The notes under the pieces were generated by a model, which did no database searches, had not been told where the DNA came from, and was given only the letters and a program-made list of their open reading frames with translations. A DNA stretch of 64,000 nucleotides from Aquarana catesbeiana (Eukaryota; Chordata; Amphibia; Anura; Ranidae), in contig NC_133326.1 in assembly GCF_042186555.1 (NCBI RefSeq), positions 593,371,790-593,435,789 on the forward strand. Direction: 5' to 3'. Numbering within the stretch: the stretch's first letter is position 1; every line of letters begins with the position of its first letter. The position numbers and the translations under genes are program-made. This document shows, one piece after another, positions 31,495-41,264 of this stretch.

Positions 31495-33165
31495 GGTAGC
31501 TTTAGCTGAACACTGTGAGGTGGACGCACCCCACTAACTTGTAGGTTTAGCTGAACACTGTGAGCAGGGCGCACCCCACTAACTTGTAGGTTTAGCAGAA
31601 CACTGTGAGCAGGATGCACTGCACTAACTGTAAATAGTCTAGCTGCCTGACTGTGGTACTAATAGGATCAAAAGAACACCAGCAATTTTCTTTAAAATAC
31701 TGTAACAAGACAAGCCTGCCTGTCAGTAAGAAGATAACAGGAACGGATCTAGCTGAACACTGTGAGCAGGACGCACCCCACTAGCTTGTAGGTTTAGCTG
31801 AACACTGTGAGCAGGACGCACCCCACTAGCTTGTAGGTTTAGCTGAACACTGTGAGGTGGACGCACCCCACTAACTTGTAGGTTTAGCAGAACACTGTGA
31901 GCAGGACGCACTGCACTAACTGTAAATAGTCTAGCTGCCTGACTGTGGTACTAATAGGATCAAAAGAACACCAGCAATTTTCTTCAGGTAGCTGTATTTA
32001 CTGTAACAAGACAAGCCTGCCTGTCAGTAAGAAGATAACAGCAACGGATCTAGCTGAACACTGTGAGCAGGACGCACCCCACTAGCTTGTAGGTTTAGCT
32101 GAACACTGTGAGGTGGACGCACCCCACTAACTTGTAGGTTTAGCTGAACACTGTGAGCAGGACGCACCCCACTAACTTGTAGGTTTAGCAGAACACTGTG
32201 AGCAGGACGCACTGCACTAACTGTAAATAGTCTAGCTGCCTGACTGTGGTACTAATAGGATCAAAAGAACACCAGCAATTTTCTTCAGGTAGCTGTATTT
32301 ACTGTAACAAGACAAGCCTGCCTGTCAGTAAGAAGATAACAGAAACGGATCTAGCTGAACACTGTGAGCAGGACGCACCCCACTAGCTTGTAGGTTTAGC
32401 TGAACACTGTGAGGTGGACGCACCCCACTAACTTGTAGGTTTAGCTGAACACTGTGAGCAGGATGCACCCCACTAACTTGTAGGTTTAGCAGAACACTGT
32501 GAGCAGGACGCACTGCACTAACTGTAAATAGTCTAGCTGCCTGACTGTGGTACTAATAGGATCAAAAGAACACCAGCAATTTTCTTCAGGTAGCTGTATT
32601 TACTGTAACAAGACAAGCCTGCCTGTTAGTAAGAAGATAACAGAAACGGATCTAGCTGAACACTGTGAGCAGGACGCACCCCACTAGCTTGTAGGTTTAG
32701 CTGAACACTGTGAGGTGGACGCACCCCACTAACTTGTAGGTTTAGCTGAACACTGTGAGCAGGACGCACCCCACTTACTTGTAGGTTTAGCAGAACACTG
32801 TGGGCAGGACGCACTGCACTAACTGTAAATAGTCTAGCTGCCTGACTGTGGTACTAATAGGATCAAAAGAACACCAGTAATTTTCTTTAAAATACTGTAA
32901 CAAGACAAGCCTGCCTGTCAGTAAGAAGATAACAGGAACGGATCTAGCTGAACACTGTGAGCAGGACGCACTGCACTAAATGTAAATAGTCTAGCTGCCT
33001 GACTGTGGTACTAATAGGATCAAAAGAACACCAGTAATTTTCTTCAAAATACTGTAACAAGACAAGCCTGCCTGTCAGTAGGAATATAACAGGAACGGAT
33101 CTAGCTGAACACTGTGAGCAGGACGCACTGCACTAAATGTAAATAGTCTAGAAGATAACAGGAAC
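31495..33165. repeat. 301-bp higher-order satellite array in hAT copy 1
   Basis: Units repeat at exactly 301 bases (equivalent points at about 31746, 32047, 32348 and 32649) with very few differences, and shorter derivative units at both edges. Each unit holds three or four ~45-bp subunits of TAGGTTTAGCTGAACACTGTG and GACGCACCCCACTA type, plus a unique spacer with CTGCCTGACTGTGGTACTAA. It lies in the transposase 5' leader, between promoter and start. The small repeated frames within it are not genes. Confidence 0.9.
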
Positions 33166-33368
33166 GGATCTAGCTAAACTGAATACAGTGTATATATATA
33201 TATATATGCAACACCTGGGATGCATATATATATATACACAATACACTTTAAGTGCAGCTGACTGACTGACTGTCCTGCCTAATCTAGCTAACTCAAATGA
33301 AATGACACTGTCTCTCTCTCTCTCTAAGCACACCGGAACACACTGCACAGGGCCGCCGTGCAGGCGGC

Positions 33369-33376
33369 CTTATATA
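33369..33376 (-). promoter_or_regulatory. TATA box of hAT copy 1
   Basis: TATATAAG on the minus strand within CACTATATAAGGC, the same context as hAT copy 2. Inverted ATTGGCCAAAG motifs (33408-33445 and 33470-33510) lie just upstream. It is about 2 kb from the transposase start, separated by the satellite array. Confidence 0.6.
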
Positions 33377-34189
33377 GTGTGGGGCGTGTACTAAATCCCC
33401 TGAGCCATAATTGGCCAAAGCCTCCTTGGCTTTGGCCAATTATGGCTCTCTGTTAAGGCGGCGCTGTGATTGGCCAAGCATGCGGGTCATAGTGCATGCT
33501 TGGCCAATCATCAGCAAGCAATGCACTGCAATGCCGCAGTGAATTATGGGCCGTGACGCGCCACACGAATTTGGCGCGAACGGCCCATATCGTTCGCAAT
33601 TCGGCGAACGATCGAACAGCCGATGTTCGAGTCGAACATGGGTTCGACTCGAACACGAAGCTCATCCCTAATGGTAGGCAATCTGCCAATGTTCCAGACA
33701 CCCAACTTCTAACATGTTATAACTTTGTTATTCATTGTCTATATTAAAATGTCAGGCTAACCACACGTACATCCTGTTCAAGTACATAGCTCACAAATAA
33801 TCTTTGCACTTCTAATTTTCTGCATAAGAAAGCAAAATACATTTCTTCTTGTATAGCATATCTTAAAGCAGCACTCTAACATAACAGACAAAAAGTCTGT
33901 ATTGATCACCAATATTATTCATTATACCATCTCTGTTTTGTGTAAAGCATAGAAACAAAAGAACATATTTTACATGTCATTGAAAAAGCAGATAGGCAGA
34001 TTGATAAGTTTTTTTTAGGGTGGGGAAGGGGGAAAAAGAATCTGGAAAGTCACTTCACCCATTTGGGGAACAGGGGCAGAACCAAAGTCTGTAGGGGGTT
34101 CCTGTTATTGAGAAAATTAGAGTTCCATTGTTTCAACTGTGGACATGTATATTTTTCAGTGATCAGGGGCTTTCTTTATCCTTGATTTG

Positions 34190-35433
34190 TGGATCCGTTG
34201 TGGGCTCTGGTCAGTCAGGACTGCTGTTCTTGCAACTTTCAATACTTCAAAAGATCCTTGGAAGATCTTCTTGCTGCTAGTTGCTTGACCAACACCCTGT
34301 CTCTGGGTATAAAAGGATGTGTTGGTTCTGTGGAGAGAGGAGGAAAGGTGACAGCTACCTTGTCATAATTTTCTGTAAAGCTACTTACCAGGTTTTTCAC
34401 GTACTCTTCCTGTAAAGAATATAGATTAGGTTCCTCTCCTATTTCTATCTATTTCCTCTGTGTTGGTTTTCCCATTAATATCTCATAAGGGGATAAGCCG
34501 TTTCTAGAATGGGGTGAGGTACGGATTTGGAAAAGTATTGCGGGAAGAAAATCTAACCAGTTTCTCCTGTCGCTTTCTTTAGTTTATCTTTAATATTTCT
34601 GTTCATCTTTTCTACTACTCCTCCTGCACTTTGGGGATGATAAGGGATGTGTAGTTTCCATTGAATACCTATCAAATCAACCTATCAGCGAGTGCATTCC
34701 CTTTTGCTATTTCTGTTTTATCATATGAGTGCCCGCGAATCTTAATTACATTAATGTGGCAAGGAAGAAGGAGCATTTCAATAAAGTGTCCACATGCTAT
34801 CTGAGTAAACGTTCACATCCTGTCCTTCAAAGAGGAGTTGCGCTGAAGTTACTCGCAGTGGTTTATTTTCTAAGATATTGTCTGGGAGCCTGACAACTGA
34901 GTAACCAGTTTTGTATGTGTGACCGTCAGTCACAGCTATCGTCTACAAACACATGTAGGTAATCAAGGTTGGGGGTGTCTTTTAAATCAGAACGTGGAGA
35001 AGTAGATTCTAAAAGCTGTTGATTACAGTCATGTTGAGGAATAGGATCAGTTTCTGAAAGATGCAAGAGAGAGTGTAGAAACCTGACTTGTGGTGTGGTC
35101 TCTGAACATGATTTGATGTCAAGATGTTGTGTGTTAAAGAGTATAACTTCATAGCCATTTGTACGTTGTGCTGTCATGTGCTGAGTACTCTTGTTCTGCA
35201 TAAGGTGAACTACCGAATGTGTTGTGTATAATGCTGTCTGCCCTCCCAATGTTAATTTGGATGCCTCCTTTGCAGCCATTGCACAAGCCCCGAGAGCTTG
35301 AAGGCAAGAGGGCATCCCCTGAACCTGCACGGGTAAGGCCCAATGCAGGTGCCCTTGAGAGGGACGCAGTGAGGGTGGTAAATGCTTGTAGCATTTCCTC
35401 AGTCCAATTAATCATTTTTGGAGACCCCAACAA
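34190..35433 (-). pseudogene. Retroviral pol remnant: RT end, RNase H, integrase C-terminal part
   Basis: Minus order. About 35433-35250: end of reverse transcriptase/connection (NWTEEMLQAF and SRAPALGL). 35250-34926: connection/RNase H start, including HMTAQR and DYLHVFVDDSCD. About 34800-34690: an RNase H tail. It then jumps at about 34680 into the last part of the integrase core (HPQSAG with the catalytic Glu shortly after) and the integrase C-terminal domain to about 34190. The intervening integrase N-terminus and most of its core are deleted. Several stops and frame changes. Layout is typical of gamma/epsilon-like vertebrate retroviral pol; finer assignment is not supported. Confidence 0.7.
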
Positions 35434-36065
35434 CGTAGCTTATTACATTATTTTGTATATTGAATCTCAACATTTGAACCCTGGGGGTACCTTCTCTTAA
35501 TAAAGGTCTCTTTCCCAGTTTAAGATGGTAATACACTCAAAACACCTTTGTGACATTTGTTTAACACACAACAAACACAATAACACTGATATAACTCTAT
35601 GTATATCACTTATCAAGATCAAACCATATAGTAAATCAATTCCCTTATGTCGAAGTATATATTCACAGATGCATATGTTTACAACAAAATACAGAGCAAT
35701 ATATTCACAAAGAAACCATTAAATTGTGTGCACACAATTTCCCCTTTTTTTTTTTTTTTTTTAGAGCTCCATACACCCGTCCTGTATTTTAAGAAAGCAT
35801 CAAATGCTCTCTATAACTCTATAAGTCTGGCCAGCCTAGCGGGACATCATTTAACCATTAAAACTATGCGACTTCTTTATCCCAGGAGAGCCAACCTAGC
35901 AATCCTCGAGATTATGCTACCTCTTTATCCCAGGAGAGCCATCCTAGCAATCCTCGAGATTATAAAATTAAAAAAAAACAATAGGGGTCAATCGTGCTAG
36001 GATAAGTGAAAAGGCTTCGTAAAATAAATTTACAAAGTTTCCACTCACCTTGCAGTCGATCGCCA

Positions 36066-36080
36066 CCACTTCTGGTACCA
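36066..36080 (-). promoter_or_regulatory. Primer-binding site, tRNA-Leu-like
   Basis: The minus strand reads TGGTACCAGAAGTGG, four bases inside the LTR end (36085). It is complementary, with one mismatch, to the 3' end of a vertebrate tRNA-Leu(UAA), which ends ..CCACTCCTGGTACCA. The position and the TGG start fit a reverse-transcription primer site. The tRNA match is from memory of the tRNA sequence. Confidence 0.55.
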
Positions 36081-36084
36081 TTTC

Positions 36085-36550
36085 TGTTAAGCCGCCCCTA
36101 TTTCTCCTTTGAACCCGGGTTGGACCTATGGGTGTATGGATAGAACTCTCTGATCGATCGGGTAATCCAGGCACACACATAGGATGGTGAATCAAAATTA
36201 CAATGATTTACTGGGTTTGCATATATCTTATACACTTACAGAGAGAGAGAGAGAGAAACCTCCCTCTTATTATCAGCCAATGAGATTGAAGCATAGACTT
36301 TATGAAAAAATAAGCATAAAACGTCATAAATTGCATATTCTGCCTATAGATATCCCTCAGGCTATATCTAAATATAAGTTTATATATATATGTGACCACG
36401 TATGGTAGGCAATCTCCCAATGTTCCAGACACCCAACTTCTAACATGTTATAACTTTGTTATTCATTGTCTATATTAAAATGTCAGGCTAACCACACGTA
36501 CATCCTGTTCAAGTACATAGCTCGCAAATAATCTTTGCAACATCTTTACA
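36085..36550 (-). repeat. 5' LTR of the retrovirus; empty site for hAT copy 1
   Basis: 466 bases, ending GGCGGCTTAACA on the minus strand and bounded outside by TAATC at 36551. It contains the intact ATGGTAGG target of hAT copy 1, uninterrupted. It also has a (GA)n run at 36238-36256. Confidence 0.82.
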
Positions 36551-36555
36551 TAATC

Positions 36556-36970
36556 CATGTCCTTAGTCTGCTTGTCGTGAGCAAACTGTTTGCAGGCTTT
36601 CTTGTGCATCATCTTTAGAAGAGGCTTCCTTCTGGGAATGCAGACAAATTTGATGCAGCGTGCGGCATATGGTCTGAGCATTGACCCCCCACCCCTTCAA
36701 CCTCTGCAGCAATGCTGGCAGAACTCATACATCTATTTCTCAAAGACAACCTCTGGATATGACGCTGAGCACATACACTCAACTTCTTTGGTCGACAAGG
36801 GCGAGACCTGTTTTGAGTGGAACCTGTCCACTGTATGATCTTGGCCACCATGCTGCAGCTCAGTTTCAGGGTCTTGGCAATCTTCTTATAGCATCGGCCA
36901 TCTTTGTGTAGAGCAACAATTCTTTTTTTTTTTTTTCAGATCCTCAGAGAGTTCTTTGCCATGAGATGCC
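36556..36970 (-). pseudogene. Tc1-like transposase B, N-terminal part
   Basis: It starts near 36963 as MASHGKELSEDLKK, then loses frame in a 14-A run (minus strand, about 36925). It continues in other frames as SMVAKIIQWTGS (first helix-turn-helix), RPKKLSVCAQRHIQRL, and ends KKACKQFAHDKQTKDMDY, where the retrovirus cuts in. Confidence 0.8.
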
Positions 36971-37389
36971 ATGCTGAACTTCAAGTGACCAGTATGAGTG
37001 AGAGCGATAACACAAATTTAACACATCTGCTCCCCATTCAGACCTGAGACCTTGTAACACTAACGAGTCACATGACACCGTGGAGGGAAAATGGCTAGTT
37101 GGGCCTAATTTGGACATTTTCACTTAGGGGTGTACTCACTTTTGTTGCCAGCGGTTTAGACATAAATTGCTGTGTTTTGAGTTATTTTGAGAAGACAGCA
37201 AATGTACACTGTTATACAAGCTGTACACTCACTGCTTTACATTGTAGCAAAGTGTCATTTCTTCAGTGTTGTCACATGAAAAGATAGAATAAAATATTTA
37301 CAAAAATGTGAGGGGTGTACTCACAGTTGTGCTCATAAGTTTACATACCGTTTACATACCCTGGCAAAAAGCTACATTTTGGTCTAATT

Positions 37390-38030
37390 AATTCCAGGTG
37401 ACTTTGTGCCAGAAGGTTTGAGGCTTGTCTCTGTGCTGTTTGGTGTATTGTAAGTGGGATACTTTGTAGCATTTGCATAGTAAGGCCATTCTTCTGGCGA
37501 CTCGACTATGCAGCCCATCTTTTTTCAAGTGCCTCCTTATTGTGCATCTTGAAACAGCCACACCACATGTTTTCAGAGTCTGTATATTACCTGAAGTTAT
37601 TTGTGGGTTTTTCTTTGCATCCCTGTTTGGTGTATTGTAAGTGGGATACTTTGTAGCATTTGCATAGTAAGGCCATTCTTCTGGCGACTCGACTATGCAG
37701 CCCATCTTTTTTCAAGTGCCTCCTTATTGTGCATCTTGAAACAGCCACACCACATGTTTTCAGAGTCTGTATATTACCTGAAGTTATTTGTGGGTTTTTC
37801 TTTGCATCCCAAACAATTTTCCTGGCAGTTGTGCCTGAAATTTTTGTTGGTCTACCTGACTGTGGTTTGGTTTCAACAGAACCCCTCATTTTCCACTTCT
37901 CTATTAGAGTTTGAACATTGCTGATTGACAATCTCAATTCCTTGGATATCTTTTTATATCCCTTTCCTGTTTTATACAGTTCAACTACCTTTTCCGACAG
38001 ATCCTTTAACAATTCTTTTGATATCCCCAT
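37390..38030 (-). pseudogene. Tc1-like transposase C, N-terminal half with internal duplication
   Basis: The ORF starts MGISKELLKDLSEK. The paired helix-turn-helix part is intact: YKTGKGYKKISKELRLSIS, GRPTKISGTTARKIVW and CTIRRHLKKDGLHSRVARR. A 187-bp tandem duplication then repeats the second helix-turn-helix region in another frame. It ends near FWHKVTWN, before the first catalytic Asp, and goes directly into the inverted repeat. Confidence 0.85.
37436..37809. repeat. Perfect 187-bp tandem duplication
   Basis: Unit 37436-37622 is repeated at 37623-37809, identical as far as I can read. It contains CTGTTTGGTGTATTGTAAG at the start and TTTTTCTTTGCATCC at the end. No other part of the element is duplicated. 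Confidence 0.9.
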
Positions 38031-38449
38031 GACTCAGAATCCAGAAACGTCAGTGCAGCACTGGATGAAAGATGCAAGGGTCTGTCAGGAGTCCATAAAC
38101 ACATTGACCTTTTATACACATACACACTAATTACAAGCAAAAAGATCACAGGGGAGGATGGTTACCTTTAATAGCCATTCAAACCCCTTTGTGTCAACTT
38201 GTGTGCATGTTATCAGGCCAAAATCACCAGGGTATGTAAACTTTTGATCAGGATCATTTAGGTAGTTTCTGTTGCCATTATGATTTAAAAAGAGTAAACA
38301 CAGTTGATTGATAATAAATGGCTTCAGCCAAACAATAACCATGAGTGAAAGAAAAGTTTTTGTGTTATTATTCATATTCTCTGAAAAATGGCCAAGAAAT
38401 CATAAATTCTGCCAGGATATGTAAACTTAATAGCACAACTGTATATATA

Positions 38450-39130
38450 CACTACATCCAGTGTAGCCTATATCTACAGTGCATTCTGTGGTGTACTGTT
38501 TCTAATACACATCAGGCGGTGTACACAGTATCTAATACAGTGTGTACAGTTTCTACTACATTTCTAGTGGTGTATACAGTATACAATACAGCGCAGCCAT
38601 AGTACAGTTTCTACTACTTTTCTGGTGGTGTACACAGTATCTAATACAGTGTGTACAGTTTCTACTACACTTCTGGTGATGTACACAGTACACAATACAG
38701 TGCAGCCGTTGTACACATGCTAATACAGTACAGGCGGTGTACACAATATCTAATACAGCGTGTACAGATTCTACAACACTCCTGGTGGTGTACACAATAC
38801 AGTGCAGCCATAGTACAGTTTCTACTACTTTTCTGGTGGTGTACGCAGTATCTAATACAGTGTGTACAGTTTCTACTATGCTTCTGGTGGTGTACACAAT
38901 ACAGTGGAGCCGTAGTACAGTTGCTAATACAGTGCAGGCAGTGTACACAGTATCTAATACAGTGTGTACAGTTTCTACTACACTTCTGGTGGTGTACACA
39001 GTACACAATACAATGCAGCCGTAGTACAGTTTATAATACAGTGCAGGTGGTATACACAGTATCTAATACAGTGTGTACAGTTTCTAATACACTTCAGGCA
39101 GTGTACACAGTATCTAATACAGTGTAGTGT
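38450..39130. repeat. 51-bp minisatellite in hAT copy 2, about 13 units
   Basis: Units of about 51 bases with TACAGTTTCTACTAC, TGGTGGTGTACACA and ATCTAATACAGTGTG blocks, in two alternating variants. They lie directly before the transposase start (39156), the same location as the 301-bp array in copy 1 but with unrelated sequence. The long frames across it are repeat artefacts. Confidence 0.82.
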
Positions 39131-39378
39131 AGTGTTGCAAAACAAAAAATACATCATGTCCGGAAGGCCACCAAGGAGAGGCAGACGCTCATAGGCCACT
39201 AAAAGAGGGCAAGCAGCCTCTGTGTCTACAGTCAACAGTGGTGGTCATGGACATGGTGCATCCTCTGCAGGTGGCCATGGGGCACACTTGTCATTTTATT
39301 CTGCTGCTGGCCGTGTTGAGCCAGAACATACAGAAGAGTTGGTGGAGTGTATACCAAAGCCGTCCTCATCCTCCTCAT

Positions 39379-40010
39379 TGTCAGGGACATGGCTGTCCTA
39401 GTACTGGCAATGTTCCCAGACCTTCCATGGATGCCCATGGAGGATCCCGACACGTGCACGAGAGTGCACCATGCATCAGCGTGCATTGGCGCACGTCGGC
39501 GCGCATTGGCGCACGCGCAATACGGCGCATGCGCAATGGCACCAGTGGCCCTATTTAAGCCAGCCTGTGACCACAGGACATTGCTGGATTATCTCCTCAG
39601 CTCCCTTGTGTACCTTGAGCTTGCTTCCTGATCTGTGAATACCCGTTGTGACCAGGCTTGCCTTGACTTTGCTTCCTGATCTCCTGGTTTGACCCTTGGC
39701 CTGCTTCTGGACTCTGCTTCTGCATCCTGATCTCCCGGCTTGACCTTGGGCTTGCACCTGGACCCTGCCTGTGTATGACCTTGGCTCGCCCTGTGTTTAC
39801 TCTTGACTGACTTATCCGTGTATGACCCCTGGCTTGTCTCTTGGTTTCTTCATTTACCCGAACACCGCAAGTTCTGCTTTGCCAGCATTGGCCATCCCTC
39901 AGTGGCTGAGCTCATTGGACTGCAAACAAGCACCTGGCCAACCGTGCTTCTTTGGGCACCGATCAGCATCGTATCTATTAGCATCTCGATCTCCATGCCT
40001 GTATCTGACA
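39379..40010 (+). mobile_element. Solo gypsy-type LTR, 632 bp, inside the hAT transposase
   Basis: It starts TGTCAGGGACATGGCTG and ends GTATCTGACA. A 5-bp duplication, CTCAT, is at 39374-39378 and 40011-40015. The termini resemble the gypsy LTR at 15693-16093 (TGTCAGGG..TCTGACA), but the body differs, with GACCTTGGCTTG / CTTGCTTCCTGATC repeats. No internal region remains. Confidence 0.82.
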
Positions 40011-41167
40011 CTCATCCTCTCTCACCCAGGCTCAGAGTAGTTTGCCTTCCAATGCAGCTGATAAAGCGGTCTATTACACCGGCTTCTTGTCCATGGTCAC
40101 TCCTTCCATAGCCCCACCATCATGCATGGAGGAGTCCCCAGAATTATTCAACCACAGTGTTGGGTACATGCTGCTGGAGGATGCGCAGCGATCTGAAGGC
40201 TCCAAAGTTCCTTGGTGTGGGCCTTTTTTAACACGTGTGCAGCAGATCGCACCATTGCTGTTTGCAACCTGTCTGAAATGGATCAAAAGAAAAAAAGAAA
40301 AAAAGGAAAAAAAGAAAGAAAACCTGCGCTACCAAGCAAAAATTAGTGTGACTGCAGCTGCAACAAAAAACACAAATATCAATGAGGTGAAAAATTTAAA
40401 TAAAAAGAAAAAAAATTTGTGCGCTTGCATTAGATACTTAAATCTATATTCCTGTGTGATTGTCATAAATAGATGAATAAATGAATAAACACCATCAGAG
40501 TTCATTTTAAGTGTAAGTGAATAAAAAGTCGCTATGCGACACAGCAAATAGTGATATGTAAATCAAATACTAATATTAACCATTCCATACAGATAAATAT
40601 AGAAAACTTGTGTGCAAAAAACAAGGTTATTCCACCCAAGTGCAAAGTCGTAAGTAAAAGAGTTCAAAATTGCGTCATGAGTCGCAAAAAAAAAAAAAAA
40701 AATGCATATCCAAAGTTCATAAGTTGCATTCCTTAGTGTGTATAAAGGAATAAGGGGACGTGAAGGGACCTCCAACCACCAGTGGATCCAAAGGTTGATA
40801 ACAGATGTATCCTTACCAGACGCGTTGGACCTCCTTTATAGCAAGGTCTTAGAAGCATACAGATTTAGCCCTCTGCAGGGACAGGAGATGACAGCTCACC
40901 ACACGACCGGAGATGATTCCGACACTTCCGCGTTGATGTAAATACTCCCTCGTTTTAAACTTGTGAATAAAGAAGGGGAGAAAAAAAAACTCCAATAGTG
41001 TAGTAGATAAAAAAAAAAAAAAAAAAAGGGAATTTTATTGCCTCAGACAACTAGGCATCATACAAAAACATCCAAAATATAAAAGCCAGCAAAATATAAA
41101 AACAGCAGAGACGCCCGTGCTAAATTACATGGGGCTCTATGGCGATCTGGCATACACTGCGTAGCCA

Positions 41168-41207
41168 CGCCCTACATGTTTCGTGATAGGTCACATCTTC
41201 AAAGGGG
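41168..41207 (-). ncRNA. Hammerhead-ribozyme-like motif, P2 left arm
   Basis: Minus strand: TTGAAGA core (CUGANGA with C3 changed), stem II TGTGA/TCACG type, GAAA, then ACATGT as a self-complementary stem III and A at the cleavage site. Mirrors the right-arm copy. One core change makes activity doubtful. Confidence 0.45.
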
Positions 41208-41223
41208 CAACTTGCCAACTCGT

Positions 41224-41264
41224 GCCCCTTTGAAGACGTGACCTATCACGAAACATGTAGGGCG
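41224..41264 (+). ncRNA. Hammerhead-ribozyme-like motif, P2 right arm
   Basis: TTGAAGA (41230-41236), stem II CGTGA..TCACG with a CCTA loop, GAAA (41250-41253), self-complementary ACATGT, then A and GGGC pairing weakly back to GCCCCT. The conserved C3 is T here. Such minimal stem III hammerheads are known to act as dimers in retroelements. Confidence 0.5.

Larger units (their letters stand above)
26515..33670 (-). mobile_element. Complete hAT transposon (copy 1), 7,156 bp, open transposase
   Basis: The ends are TAGGGATGAGCC... and ...GCTCATCCCTA. An exact 8-bp target duplication, ATGGTAGG, is at 26507-26514 and 33671-33678. The uninterrupted sequence at 36400-36425 in the sister LTR has a single ATGGTAGG, confirming the insertion. 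It contains a full-length minus-strand transposase, a conserved TATA region near the 33670 end, a 301-bp satellite array, and ~141-bp tandem repeats near the other end. Both ends and the gene appear undamaged, so it could be autonomous. Confidence 0.93.
26192..33808 (-). repeat. 3' LTR of the retrovirus, split by hAT copy 1
   Basis: The LTR sequence is 26192-26514 plus 33671-33808; one 8-bp copy of the hAT target duplication is extra. On the minus strand it starts near TGCAAAGATTATTTG and ends GGCGGCTTAACA. It contains a (TC)n tract and CTCATTGGCTGATAATA, a CCAAT-like element. Confidence 0.82.
33809..36084 (-). other. Retroviral internal region, decayed
   Basis: It carries pol remnants at 34190-35433 and otherwise AT-rich sequence. 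Next to the 36085 LTR are the primer-binding site (36066-36080) and a leader with a 51-bp direct duplication (CTTTATCCCAGGAGAGCC at 35876 and 35927). A T-run lies at 35743-35762. Nothing recognisable as gag or env. Confidence 0.6.
26192..36550 (-). mobile_element. Endogenous retrovirus-like element inside Tc1-like element B
   Basis: Two LTRs (26192-33808, itself split by hAT copy 1, and 36085-36550) flank a decayed internal region of about 2.3 kb with minus-strand pol remnants and a primer-binding site. TAATC at 26187-26191 and 36551-36555 is a 5-bp target duplication. By eye the LTRs differ at about seven positions in some 460 bases, so the insertion is fairly young although its interior is heavily deleted. 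An 11-base segment at the outer edge of the 36085-36550 LTR has no counterpart in the other LTR. Gag and env were not recognised. Confidence 0.82.
25364..37324 (-). mobile_element. Tc1-like element B, interrupted by the retrovirus
   Basis: The left end is CAGTATCTCACAAAAGTGAG. The right end stops at GAGGGGTGTACTCAC, so the last ~20 bases of the right inverted repeat are missing where element C begins. Native parts are 25364-26191 and 36551-37324, about 1.6 kb together. Secondary AAAGTGAGTACACCCCT repeats occur inside both ends (about 25558 and 37118). Transposase is on the minus strand. Confidence 0.85.
37324..38441 (-). mobile_element. Tc1-like element C, internally deleted, fused to element B
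   Basis: The left end is CAGTTGTGCTCATAAG and the right end is its near reverse complement, ending GCACAACTG, followed by TA. The left end has no TA before it and joins directly to the truncated right end of element B. The transposase C-terminal half is missing. Confidence 0.82.

Noticed and set aside
31723..32814. Four repeated 62-codon minus frames
   Set aside because: They recur at exactly 301 bases and are by-products of the satellite.
31495..33165. Regular repeats spaced like a CRISPR array
   Set aside because: Units are 301 bp with 45-bp subunits and no unique spacers, and they lie in a eukaryotic hAT transposon leader. It is a satellite array.
38556..39127. Long cysteine/tyrosine-rich open frames on both strands
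   Set aside because: They are translations of the 51-bp minisatellite, open in several frames at once, with no family resemblance.
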